From: SZUA-545 sp050297855
GTDB lineage: Bacteria > Campylobacterota > Campylobacteria > Campylobacterales > SZUA-545
Direction: 5' to 3'
Assembly: GCA_050297855.1 (NCBI GenBank)
Contig: JBNKTC010000004.1
Span: 62,001 to 126,000 of the forward strand
DNA length: 64,000 nt
Under the pieces are notes generated by a model. The model worked only from the letters and a program-made list of their open reading frames with translations, searched no databases and had not been told where the DNA came from. Made by a program: the position numbers and the translations under genes. Positions 28,726 through 37,130 of this stretch are shown piece by piece (the first letter of the stretch is position 1; every line of letters begins with the position of its first letter).

Positions 28726-29961
28726 TTGAGTGCCGCCCCTACGGAACCGACGGTAAGCAGCCCCAAGGGGACGCTTACCTCCTTTATCTCCCGAAAATAC
28801 CTCAAGTACGACCCCTCATTGCCCTTTATTTCCATTACCGCAGGTCTTGCGTTTCTGGGGGTAGCTATCGGCGTAATGGTACTTATCGTGGCGATGGCAC
28901 TGATGCAGGGGATGATCAAGGAGTTCGAGGACAAGCTTTTTGTCATGAACTACCCCTTGACGATCCAGTCCAAGTACTGGGACAACGTCGATGAGAACCT
29001 CCTTGCCAGACTGGAGGGGAAATTCCCGCATATGCACTTCAGCCCCTATGTCAAGGCCAACGGCGTAGCCAAAAGCGGTGATATCATGGAAGGGGTGATC
29101 GTCTTCGGTGTCGACGCCCAGCGCGAGCGGACGGTCAACTCCGTCTTTGCCGAGTATAAAAAGGACGGTTTCGCCCCCTTCGAGGCGATGATCGGCAAGA
29201 CCCTCGAAGAGGAGATCTTCCTCCCCAGAAGCCGCAAGCTGATGGTGATCTTCACCTCCCTCGAACCCGTGGGCATCGCCTCCACGCCGCTTATGAAGCG
29301 CTTTAAGATCAAGGACAACTTCGACTCGGGACTGAGCGCATACGACAAGGCGTATATCTACACCGACATCGACGACCTGCGCAAAGTGCTGCGCGTCCGC
29401 GAAGGGATGTACCACGGCATCCACGTCCTCTCCCAAAACCCCATGGAGGACATCAAGGCGGTCCAGGCGTTTTTGGGCAACGAGTTTGCCGTAACGGGCT
29501 GGTGGCAGAAGAACAAGGGCTTCTTCTCCGCCATCGCCATGGAGAAAAAGGCGCTCTTTATCGTGCTGATGCTGATCATCCTTGTGGCCTCGCTGAACAT
29601 CGTCACGTCGCTTTTGATGACGGTCATGAACCGCCGCAAAGAGATCGCGCTGCTGATCTCCCTGGGGGCGTCCAAAAAAGAGGTCAAAAAGATCTTCTTC
29701 ACGATCGGCATGGTGATCGGGGTCGTCGGGATCATCGCCGGAGTAGGGCTGGGCTTTACGGGTCTGTGGGTCCTCGACACCTTCGACATCGTCTCGCTGC
29801 CCAAAGAGGTCTACGGCACGACCAAGCTACCGCTTGAACTCTCCACGATCGACTTCGTTTCCATCGTAGCCGGAGCCTTCGTCGTCGTCCTCGTCTCCTC
29901 CTTCTACCCGGCCAAAAAAGCCAGCGAGGTAGACGTCCTCACCGTCCTGCGAAGCGAATAG
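28726..29961 (+). CDS. LolC/LolE-type ABC transporter permease
   Basis: Inner-membrane permease of the FtsX/MacB superfamily; LolCDE extracts lipoproteins for transfer to the outer membrane. In 411 residues: TM1 about 30-60 (ITAGLAFLGVAIGVMVLIVAMALM), a periplasmic domain of about 220 residues, then three C-terminal TM segments with the conserved EIALLISLGASKKEVKKIFF loop that contacts the ATPase. No LolD ATPase lies in the window. The start is a TTG just after secA with a weak ribosome-binding site, so read-through from secA is likely. It ends before a two-hairpin repeat. Confidence 0.85.
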   Translation: MSAAPTEPTVSSPKGTLTSFISRKYLKYDPSLPFISITAGLAFLGVAIGVMVLIVAMALMQGMIKEFEDKLFVMNYPLTIQSKYWDNVDENLLARLEGKFPHMHFSPYVKANGVAKSGDIMEGVIVFGVDAQRERTVNSVFAEYKKDGFAPFEAMIGKTLEEEIFLPRSRKLMVIFTSLEPVGIASTPLMKRFKIKDNFDSGLSAYDKAYIYTDIDDLRKVLRVREGMYHGIHVLSQNPMEDIKAVQAFLGNEFAVTGWWQKNKGFFSAIAMEKKALFIVLMLIILVASLNIVTSLLMTVMNRRKEIALLISLGASKKEVKKIFFTIGMVIGVVGIIAGVGLGFTGLWVLDTFDIVSLPKEVYGTTKLPLELSTIDFVSIVAGAFVVVLVSSFYPAKKASEVDVLTVLRSE

Positions 29962-29990
29962 CCGTACCTTTCCAATTCTCAAATATCTTT

Positions 29991-30062
29991 TCTGCCGCAC
30001 TTGTGCGGCAAGCTTTAGTGCCACAGCGGCGAGCGTAGCATTGGGAGCTTTGCTCCGAATGC
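29991..30062 (+). repeat. two-hairpin dispersed element, copy A
   Basis: Hairpin 1: TGCCGCAC-TT-GTGCGGCA (29993-30010). Linker AGCTTTAGTGCC followed by ACAGCGGCGAGCGTA. Hairpin 2: 11-bp stem GCATTGGGAGC / GCTCCGAATGC with loop TTT (30038-30062), one G-G mismatch. It lies downstream of the LolC/E-type gene. Four relatives occur in the window (36898, 39508, 55221, 56971). Confidence 0.75.
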
Positions 30063-30293
30063 GTGTTAATCAATGGTGTCAAGCTTTGTTTTTCCCCGAC
30101 GGAGAAGCAAAAAAGAGGAAAAAGAGCGAGGACTGTCTGAGCGAAGCGAGTTCCGCAGCTCCCTTCTTTTTGTGCCGGAGGAGGGAAAGAGAAAAACAAC
30201 CGCCTGACGATTCTTTGGCCTACCTTTCTTCTAAAGAAAGAGTAGGTGCCTGCCCGGCATAAGGGCATAAAGCGTGAGCTTTAAAACATCCGA
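30063..30293. other. non-coding stretch with a strong hairpin
   Basis: I see no convincing gene in this part of the 332-bp gap. It holds a phrase GTCTGAGCGAAGCGAGTT and a long hairpin at 30219-30246: CCTAC plus CTTTCTT pairing with AAGAAAG plus GTAGG, loop CTA, one bulged A. The hairpin lies between the ends of two converging genes and may act as a bidirectional terminator. The texture differs from the two-hairpin element next to it and may mark the edge of acquired DNA, as the AT-rich gene begins beyond it. Confidence 0.45.
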
Positions 30294-30887
30294 TTATTGT
30301 GTGTTTTGAGGATCTTGTTTTTTATTGTCTAATTGATAAAGCTCTTTTTCCAATTCGAAAAGAAATTTAATTTGCTGTAATCCTAGAGCAAGGCAGATAA
30401 TCATAACTACTCCTGCGATGTAACTCGATTGATCAATTATTGATTTTTCTTCACAAGTCAACAGTGCAATTATTAACATTAGTGCAACAATAAGAGTAAA
30501 GTGTGAAACTGCCCATCTATAGTTTAGATAACTGCTTACTATTTTTATTTGTTTTTCTTCATTATTACGCCATAACAAGAACTTGGCATAAGGTTTAGCA
30601 TAGTCAGAGGAATTTGCTTTTTCTAAAGAAGGAGCAGATAAGTCACACCAATAAGCAATCTTATCTCCTATATACCAAAAGACCATTCTATAGATTGAAT
30701 AGGCAATAAATCCTACAGCTAGGATCAGGAATGAAGCAAAGAGTGCATTCGATTGTATCCATCCAAAATTATCTTTCATTGTATTAGGTTCAAGCTCCAA
30801 AAGCCAGATTGTAACAATAGCAAATCCACTTAATAAATGGCGGATGGCTTGTTCTAAACTATTGATAAGACCAAGTATCTGATTCAT
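30294..30887 (-). CDS. AT-rich predicted four-TM membrane protein, unknown function
   Basis: A 197-residue protein I do not recognise. Hydrophobic segments lie at about 18-33, 47-75, 125-147 and 152-175, with a soluble loop of about 50 residues between the second and third (DLSAPSLEKANSSDYAKPYAKFLLWRNNEEKQ). Its codons are strikingly AT-rich (ATA, TTA, AAT and AGA common), unlike every flanking gene, which suggests recent transfer. Yet its ATG overlaps the stop of the AsmA-like gene (TAATG) with GGAAGG upstream, so it is translationally coupled to that gene. It could be a foreign insertion at the end of an operon. Confidence 0.75.
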   Translation of the reverse strand: MNQILGLINSLEQAIRHLLSGFAIVTIWLLELEPNTMKDNFGWIQSNALFASFLILAVGFIAYSIYRMVFWYIGDKIAYWCDLSAPSLEKANSSDYAKPYAKFLLWRNNEEKQIKIVSSYLNYRWAVSHFTLIVALMLIIALLTCEEKSIIDQSSYIAGVVMIICLALGLQQIKFLFELEKELYQLDNKKQDPQNTQ

Positions 30888-33649
30888 TACTGCCCTTCCT
30901 CCTTATCATCCTCAAACAACTTAAACGGCCACAAAATCGTCCGCTTGATCACCGAGAACGGATAAAGCGCCGCATTTTCCGCAAAGGTTGTCTCGACCTT
31001 CGGGTCATCCAACGGACCCGTGACGGAGATAAGCGTCCCGATCGTTTTGTCCTCGCCCAGCAGTACATACCCCACCAGCGGGATCTTGCCCAGCAGGTTG
31101 CTCAGTCCCTTGATGGTGCTCAGTGTCAGGGTCAGGTTGACCTCTTTGCTTTTCAGGTTGACCTGGCCGTAGCCGATGATGTCGGTGTTGTTGCCGATAA
31201 AACGCAGGGTCGTCAGGTAGAGCGTGTCGCCGGAGATATAGAACTCGATGTCCCCTTTTTTGATCGTATATCCCTGGAGGTCGAAGCCCGGGTTCTGGAG
31301 GGTGACCAGGGAGGGGATCGTATTGACAAAGGCGATGATGTTGTTGATCAGGGTAAAGCCTTTGACGGTTGCTTCCCTGATGGCGATGACGCCATAGTAT
31401 TCGCCCGTTTTGATATTCCCCGAAGCGAGGATGTTGGCTTTGCCTTCGCTCATCTCGAAGCGGAAGAGCTTTTTGGTGAAGTTGCTGTCGATATTTTTGG
31501 CCGAAAGGGTCACTTCGTCGAACTCTTTGTCCAGCTTGATAGAGGTCTTGCCGTTTTCCAGGACAAGGTTGGAGAGTTCGCCGTTATGCAGCAGGTTAAA
31601 CCGCTGTGCAGGCAGGATACGTTCGTCGTAAAAGAAGTTGGTGTTGGTGCCGTAGAGGTTGATGGGCAGGGGTTCCCCGGCGCTCTCCTCTTTATAGCGC
31701 TCTTTTACCAGCTTGGTGCGCTGTTCGTTCTGGGTGTAGCGTTCGATCAGTTTGCTGATACTGATGTCGATGTCACTGTAGGTGACGTCGATGCGCTCGG
31801 GTTTGATGTTGACGGTCAGTTTGTCGTTCAGGGTCGCCGTGCGGGTCGTTCCATCCTGGTAGAAGGTGGCATCGAAATGGGTGATGAATTTGCCGTCCTG
31901 CATCAAAGAGGTGCCGTTGCTGTCGACATGGGCTTCGGCTTTGATCATATCCCCTTTTTGATAGAAGGCGAGGTTCCCTTTGTTGATATCGAGGGTCTTG
32001 AGGATGACGGAGTTGTCCACATAGGGGGTGACATCATCGACGGTGACGTTCAGCGCCTCGTTTGCATACCGGAGGGTCGTATTGAGCGCCGGGGCTTTGA
32101 CTTCGACTCCGTCTTTATAGCTGACGTCCAGCCCGGTTGTAAAGCCGTGCATGTCCACCAGCTTCCGGTCGGCGACGTTGAGGCTGTTGATATGGAGGGT
32201 GCTGGCTAGCCCTTTTTTATCCAGGTCCAAAAGGCCCGTGATGTTGACGTCGGCGATGTCGCCGTAGGCGAGATTGATATTGCTCAGCTCTACTTTGGGG
32301 CCTTTGACGACGACGGTCCCTTTTTGGGAGCGGATCTCCTGGCCCGCGAGGTCAAAGAGGGCGGAGCGGAAGGCGGCGACCACTTCGGTACCGAAGCGCT
32401 CATCCCCGAGCCCCATCTCCATGGAGAAGCGCGAATCGTTTTCCCCTGCTTCCTGTTTTAAAAACTCCAGGGGGATGCCGTAGGCGTTCAGGATTTCGTG
32501 GAGCGTTGCATCCAGTTGTGTATCGGAGAGGATGTCCAGGTGGAGCAGCGGCCGGGTAAAGAGCTTACGGATGCCGCCTGTGACCGTGACGTCAGTCTCG
32601 CGGTAGCGGCCGTCTTTGGAGGCGAAGGCGAGGCCGCCGCTATGGAGGACGATCTCGATCTCGGAGGTGCGCAGGCGTTCAAGCCCCGTATGGAAAAGCA
32701 CCGATCCCTTCTCCAGGAGTGCCTTGGCCTCCAGGCGGTCCAGCAGCGGTTTTTTGGCCTCCAGGTCGATGGGGATGAAGAGGTAGTCCAGGTAGTAGCT
32801 CTCGGCCAGGATCCTGCCGTAGACCCACTCCGATACGGCCGGGGGGAGGCCGGCGGCATCGATAAGGGTGGCGAGGGTCTGGATCTTTGTGTTATAGAGG
32901 GCGATATCGAGCTCTTTTGCATCCGATTCGACCACGAAGTCGGAGAGGAGGTTCATCGCTTCGATCTTTCCCTCAGCCACGAGGGTGCGGTTTTTCAGGT
33001 CGATGTCGCCTTCGGCCCAGAAACTCCCCTTGAACTTTTCATAGGCAACATCGCTTTTGTGAAACCGGATACGGACGTGTTTCGCATCGGCTGTTACATC
33101 CAGTGACGAAGTAAAGAGCTCGGAAGCGATATCGGTGGAGGCTTTGAGGCGGTTGACGTAGGGGTCAAAGAGCAGGGTCGCTTTTGCCTCCATGTCCAGG
33201 GGGAGGTAACGGGCGTCATTGAGCGTCACGATGATCTGATCGTCAACGGTGGAAAACGCGGCGGTGGCCTGAGCATCTTTGTGGCTGACATTCAGGGTGC
33301 TCCCGCTGTAGCGGAGCGAGAGATTCTGATCCATGACGCTGAGGCGCCCGACCTCGATCCTGTTGACAAACTGTAGACCGAATAATGCCCGGTTTGCTAT
33401 ACTTATGACCTCATTTCCGCTCAGGGGAGCCGACGGCTCGTCCGAGGGAGAGACAATTACCTGCTCGGCCGTCGCCACCAGCCCGTCGTCATATTCGAGG
33501 TGGAGGGTGCGGATATCGGCATTTTCAAGTGTGATCTTGTCAAAGGTGATACCGACGAGCAAAGAGGCAAAGAGAAGTGAAAGTGCAATGGCGATAAAAA
33601 GAAGAACTTTAAAAACAACAGTACTGATAATTGAAATAATATTAGCCAT
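30887..33649 (-). CDS. large AsmA-like (YhdP/TamB-superfamily) envelope protein
   Basis: A 920-residue protein with one N-terminal membrane anchor (about residues 11-35, VVFKVLLFIAIALSLLFASLLV) and a long, beta-rich periplasmic body ending in an AsmA-like C-terminal region (TLRFIGNNTDIIGYGQVNLKSKEVNLTL, GPLDDPKVETTF). Such proteins are thought to form bridges carrying phospholipids between the inner and outer membrane. Length and ending fit the DUF3971/AsmA_2 type. Its start region overlaps the start region of mltG on the other strand by 62 bp. The downstream AT-rich gene is coupled to it. Confidence 0.85.
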   Translation of the reverse strand: MANIISIISTVVFKVLLFIAIALSLLFASLLVGITFDKITLENADIRTLHLEYDDGLVATAEQVIVSPSDEPSAPLSGNEVISIANRALFGLQFVNRIEVGRLSVMDQNLSLRYSGSTLNVSHKDAQATAAFSTVDDQIIVTLNDARYLPLDMEAKATLLFDPYVNRLKASTDIASELFTSSLDVTADAKHVRIRFHKSDVAYEKFKGSFWAEGDIDLKNRTLVAEGKIEAMNLLSDFVVESDAKELDIALYNTKIQTLATLIDAAGLPPAVSEWVYGRILAESYYLDYLFIPIDLEAKKPLLDRLEAKALLEKGSVLFHTGLERLRTSEIEIVLHSGGLAFASKDGRYRETDVTVTGGIRKLFTRPLLHLDILSDTQLDATLHEILNAYGIPLEFLKQEAGENDSRFSMEMGLGDERFGTEVVAAFRSALFDLAGQEIRSQKGTVVVKGPKVELSNINLAYGDIADVNITGLLDLDKKGLASTLHINSLNVADRKLVDMHGFTTGLDVSYKDGVEVKAPALNTTLRYANEALNVTVDDVTPYVDNSVILKTLDINKGNLAFYQKGDMIKAEAHVDSNGTSLMQDGKFITHFDATFYQDGTTRTATLNDKLTVNIKPERIDVTYSDIDISISKLIERYTQNEQRTKLVKERYKEESAGEPLPINLYGTNTNFFYDERILPAQRFNLLHNGELSNLVLENGKTSIKLDKEFDEVTLSAKNIDSNFTKKLFRFEMSEGKANILASGNIKTGEYYGVIAIREATVKGFTLINNIIAFVNTIPSLVTLQNPGFDLQGYTIKKGDIEFYISGDTLYLTTLRFIGNNTDIIGYGQVNLKSKEVNLTLTLSTIKGLSNLLGKIPLVGYVLLGEDKTIGTLISVTGPLDDPKVETTFAENAALYPFSVIKRTILWPFKLFEDDKEEGQ

Positions 33650-34535
33650 ATCGGTGATTCTTTTTTTCTACCTGAATACAAAGATAAAAACAGAAAAGAT
33701 TATCTATATTCCCCAAGGATCTATTAAATCGATTGTATCACACCTTTCTAAAGAGGGGCATGATATCAACCGCTTTGACAGCTTTGTCCTGCGGCTTCTG
33801 GGTTCGCCCCAGTACGGCTGGATCGACATCGGCAGCGAAGAGCTGACAAAGGGGGAGTTTCTCTACCGCCTGACCCGGGCCAAGGCAGCGACCAAATCGG
33901 TTACGTTTATCCCCGGTGATACGACCTACGTGGTGCTGGACCGCCTGGCCGAACGGTTCGGGCTGGACCGGGAGAAGCTCCAGGCCGAGTACGATGCGCG
34001 CGCACCGTACCCCGACGGGGTGATCGTTCCCGATACCTATAACCTCCCCATGGGGTTTGACGAAGCACGGATCATCAGTTACATCCTTGACTATTCTACG
34101 CGGCGCCATAAAGCTCTGGCCAAGACCCACGGCAAAGAGTATACCGATGCAGCATGGTTTAGGATCATCACCATCGCCTCCATCATCCAGAAAGAGGCGG
34201 CCAACAACGAGGAGATGCCCCTGGTCGCCTCGGTGATCTTTAACCGTCTTAAAAAACGGATGCGCCTGCAGATGGACGGGGCACTGAATTACGGGGAGTA
34301 CTCCAATACCCGTATTACAAGCCACCGGATCAAGCGCGATACTTCCGCCTTTAACACCTATAAAAGAAGAGGCTTACCCCCACACCCTGTTTCGATAGTA
34401 AGCAATGAGGCGATTTTGGCGGCCCTTTTCCCTACAAAAAGTAACTATCTCTACTTCGTAAAGAACAAAAAAGGGACCCATACCTTCAGTGAAACCTACC
34501 GTTCCCACGTCAACGCCATAAGAAATGGGAAATAA
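33588..34535 (+). CDS. mltG: endolytic peptidoglycan transglycosylase
   Basis: Inner-membrane enzyme that cuts nascent glycan strands and so sets their length. From the ATG at 33588 (MAIKRRTLKTT) the protein is 315 residues: a TM anchor at about 8-26 (VLIIEIILAISVILFFYL), a LysM-like subdomain, then the YceG domain with the catalytic Glu in IASIIQKEAANNEEM and the conserved NTYKRRGLPPHPVSIVSNEAI and FVKNKKGTHTFSETY. Reading further upstream in frame gives residues antisense to the AsmA-like gene, so I reject that extension. The ribosome-binding site is weak (AGAGAAG). Confidence 0.92.
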   Translation: MAIKRRTLKTTVLIIEIILAISVILFFYLNTKIKTEKIIYIPQGSIKSIVSHLSKEGHDINRFDSFVLRLLGSPQYGWIDIGSEELTKGEFLYRLTRAKAATKSVTFIPGDTTYVVLDRLAERFGLDREKLQAEYDARAPYPDGVIVPDTYNLPMGFDEARIISYILDYSTRRHKALAKTHGKEYTDAAWFRIITIASIIQKEAANNEEMPLVASVIFNRLKKRMRLQMDGALNYGEYSNTRITSHRIKRDTSAFNTYKRRGLPPHPVSIVSNEAILAALFPTKSNYLYFVKNKKGTHTFSETYRSHVNAIRNGK

Positions 34536-34615
34536 CGAAACACATTACCCATATTTTTCTCCTCTGTAGGTAATTTTTTCACACAAATGATAGGAAACAG
34601 TGCTTAGTGATGTTA

Positions 34616-34621
34616 CAATTT
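34616..34621 (+). promoter_or_regulatory. candidate -10 box for icd
   Basis: TACAAT inside GATGTTACAATTTGGCAC, 44 bp upstream of the icd start. The overlapping GATGTTAC is the reverse complement of GTAACATC, which occurs twice upstream of sdhA. Confidence 0.45.
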
Positions 34622-34664
34622 GGCACATAAAGTGTTAGAAACTTCATGAAAAAGAGGATTAAAC

Positions 34665-36839
34665 ATGTCAACTATTATTTGGTCAAAAATTGACGAAGCT
34701 CCGGCTTTGGCAACTTACTCATTCTTTCCTATGGCGGCAAAGTTCTGTGCTGCCGGCGGTGTAGAACTGGAACAGCGCGATATTTCACTGGCTGGCCGTG
34801 TTCTTGCAGCAATGGGAAAAGCTGAAGACGAACTGTCTAAACTGGGTGAACTGGTTCTTAAACCTGAAGGTAACATCATCAAGCTGCCTAACATCTCGGC
34901 GTCTGTCGGTCAGCTGAAAGACTGTATTGCAGAACTTCAAGGTCAGGGTTATGATATCCCTAACTACCCTGAGAACCCTGCAAATGACGAAGAAAAAGCG
35001 ATCCAGGCGAAATATGCAACATGCCTCGGTTCTGCGGTTAACCCGGTACTTCGTGAAGGTAACTCCGACCGTCGTGCGGCTAAAGCGGTTAAAAACTTCG
35101 CTAAGAAAAACCCACACCGACTCAAGCCGTATGCTGAGAACTCCAAAGCATATGTTGCACACATGGGCGGAAAAGGTGACTTCTACGGTAACGAGCAGTC
35201 TGTTACTATGGACAAAGGTCAAAAAGTAACAATCGCCCTGAACGGTAAAGAACTGACTTCTATTACAGCACTGGACGGTGAAGTCCTTGACGGTACGTTC
35301 ATGTCTGTTAACGCGCTTCGTGCATTCTATAAGCAGACAATCGAAGATGCAAAAGCAAAAGGCCTGATCTGGTCACTGCACCTTAAAGCGACAATGATGA
35401 AAATCTCTGACCCGATCATGTTCGGTCACGGTTTCGAGATCTTCTTCGAAGATGTATTCAAAAAGTATGCAGACACGTTCAAAGAGCTGGGTGTCAACCC
35501 GAACCTCGGTATGTCCGACCTTGAAAAGAAGATCAAAGGTCACGCGAAAGAAGCTGAGATCAAAGCGGCTTTCCAGGCGGTTGTCGAAGCGGACGCTCCT
35601 AAGATCGCGATGGTTGACTCCGACAAAGGGACAACAAACTTCAACGCGTCCAACGACATCATTATCGATGCTTCCATGCCGGTCGTTGTCCGTGAAGGTG
35701 GTAAACAGTGGGATCGTAACGGTGATGCACTGGAAACTGTAGCAGTTGTTCCAGACTCCACTTACGCGATGTTCCACGAAGAGATGGTAGCTGACTGTGT
35801 TAAAAACGGGCAGTACGACGTTACAACAATGGGTACAATGCAAAACGTCGGTCTGATGGCTCAGAAAGCGGAAGAGTACGGTTCCCACCCGACAACATTC
35901 GAACTGCCAGAAGCCGGTAAAGTAACTGTTACAGCTGAAGACGGTACGGAACTGATGAGCTTTGACTGTGAAAAAGGCGATATCTGGAGAATGTCCAGAG
36001 CGAAAGATATCCCGATCAAAGACTGGATCCGACTTGCATTCGAACGTGGTCAGATCGAGCAGATCCCGGTTGTCTTCTGGCTGGATGAAAACCGTGCACA
36101 CGATGCGCAGATGATCGCCAAAGTCAAAAAATATATGCCGGAGTTCAATACAGACGGTCTTGAGATCCACTTTATGGATATCGCGTCTGCTACACGTTTC
36201 ACAAACGAGAGAATCCGTGCAGGTAAAGACACGATCGCGGTAACCGGTAACGTTCTCCGTGACCACCTGACAGACATGTACCCGATCCTTGAGCTGGGAA
36301 CATCTGCGAAGATGCTCTCCATCGTTCCACTGATCGCCGGCGGCGGTCTGTTTGAAACAGGTGCGGGCGGTTCTGCGCCTAAGCACGTTGATCAGTTCCT
36401 GGCGGAAGGTCACCTCAGATGGGATTCCCTTGGTGAGTTCCTGGCTCTTGCTGAGTCTCTGAGAATGATCGAACAGAAGAACCCGGACGCTAAACTCAAA
36501 GCGGTAACAGCTGCCCTTGATAAAGCGAACCAGGGTTACCTTGACAACAACAAAGCTCCGGGCCGTAAATGCGGTGAGCCGGACAACAAAGCGTCCCACT
36601 TCTATGTAGCGCAGTACTGGGCGCAGGCACTTGCCGAGTCCGACAATGCTGAACTGGCTGCGAAATTCGCACCGGTTGCCAAAGCACTGACAGAAAAAGA
36701 AGACGTGATCATGTCCGAGCTTCTTGCCGTAGAGGGCAAAGCGCAGGATGTTGGCGGTTACTTCCATCCGGATGACGCAAAAGCTGAAAAAGCGATGCGT
36801 CCTTCCGCAACGCTGAACGCGATCATCGACGCTATCTAA
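34665..36839 (+). CDS. icd: monomeric NADP-dependent isocitrate dehydrogenase
   Basis: Interconverts isocitrate and 2-oxoglutarate plus CO2. At 724 residues it belongs to the large monomeric IDH family, unrelated in length to the dimeric enzyme; the opening IIWSKIDEAPALATYSFFPMAAKF and the stretch DKGTTNFNASNDIIIDASMPVVVREGGKQWD are diagnostic. In autotrophs of this phylum the enzyme can run as a reductive carboxylase in the reductive TCA cycle. Codon choice looks strongly biased, consistent with high expression. It has its own promoter and a hairpin after the stop. Confidence 0.96.
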   Translation: MSTIIWSKIDEAPALATYSFFPMAAKFCAAGGVELEQRDISLAGRVLAAMGKAEDELSKLGELVLKPEGNIIKLPNISASVGQLKDCIAELQGQGYDIPNYPENPANDEEKAIQAKYATCLGSAVNPVLREGNSDRRAAKAVKNFAKKNPHRLKPYAENSKAYVAHMGGKGDFYGNEQSVTMDKGQKVTIALNGKELTSITALDGEVLDGTFMSVNALRAFYKQTIEDAKAKGLIWSLHLKATMMKISDPIMFGHGFEIFFEDVFKKYADTFKELGVNPNLGMSDLEKKIKGHAKEAEIKAAFQAVVEADAPKIAMVDSDKGTTNFNASNDIIIDASMPVVVREGGKQWDRNGDALETVAVVPDSTYAMFHEEMVADCVKNGQYDVTTMGTMQNVGLMAQKAEEYGSHPTTFELPEAGKVTVTAEDGTELMSFDCEKGDIWRMSRAKDIPIKDWIRLAFERGQIEQIPVVFWLDENRAHDAQMIAKVKKYMPEFNTDGLEIHFMDIASATRFTNERIRAGKDTIAVTGNVLRDHLTDMYPILELGTSAKMLSIVPLIAGGGLFETGAGGSAPKHVDQFLAEGHLRWDSLGEFLALAESLRMIEQKNPDAKLKAVTAALDKANQGYLDNNKAPGRKCGEPDNKASHFYVAQYWAQALAESDNAELAAKFAPVAKALTEKEDVIMSELLAVEGKAQDVGGYFHPDDAKAEKAMRPSATLNAIIDAI

Positions 36840-36843
36840 AACC

Positions 36844-36869
36844 GTGTCGTCCCTGTTACGGGACGACAC
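36844..36869 (+). terminator. hairpin after icd
   Basis: A perfect 10-bp stem GTGTCGTCCC / GGGACGACAC with loop TGTTAC starts 4 bp after the icd stop. No T-run follows, but the stem is strong. Confidence 0.6.
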
Positions 36870-36897
36870 ACTTCTCGTCCATGACGAACTGTATTCT

Positions 36898-36966
36898 GCC
36901 TCCGCCTGGAGGCTAGCTTCAGTGCCCTAGCGGCGAGCGCAGGCAGGTGGGCTTTGCCCATCTGCC
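36898..36966 (+). repeat. two-hairpin dispersed element, copy B
   Basis: Hairpin 1: GCCTCC-GCCT-GGAGGC (36898-36913). Linker TAGCTTCAGTGCCCTAGCG followed by GCGAGCGCA. Hairpin 2: GGCAGGTGGGC / GCCCATCTGCC with loop TTT (36942-36966), one G-U pair. It lies between icd and mdh, after the icd hairpin. Confidence 0.75.
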
Positions 36967-37130
36967 GTTTCTAACAAAGTGTTTCGGGTTGATACATCTC
37001 AAAAGTGCTGTATTTTGTTAATTGTTACGGTTTTATCCGATACAAACGGGATTTTCAGTAATATGTATCCCAAATTAATAGATTAAAGTACTTGGTTGTA
37101 TGAGCCTGGAACGAGAAAAATTAAAGGAAT

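Noticed and set aside
30041..30262. 73-codon plus-strand frame downstream of the LolC/E-type gene
   Set aside because: It runs through hairpin 2 of a dispersed element and another hairpin; no start signal and a low-complexity product.
33333..33587. N-terminal extension of mltG by 85 codons
   Set aside because: The extension is antisense to the AsmA-like gene and precedes a proper membrane-anchor start at 33588.
35373..36869. 498-codon minus-strand open frame opposite icd
   Set aside because: Icd coding evidence is decisive; the antisense frame contains scattered Cys/Phe/His runs typical of a shadow.
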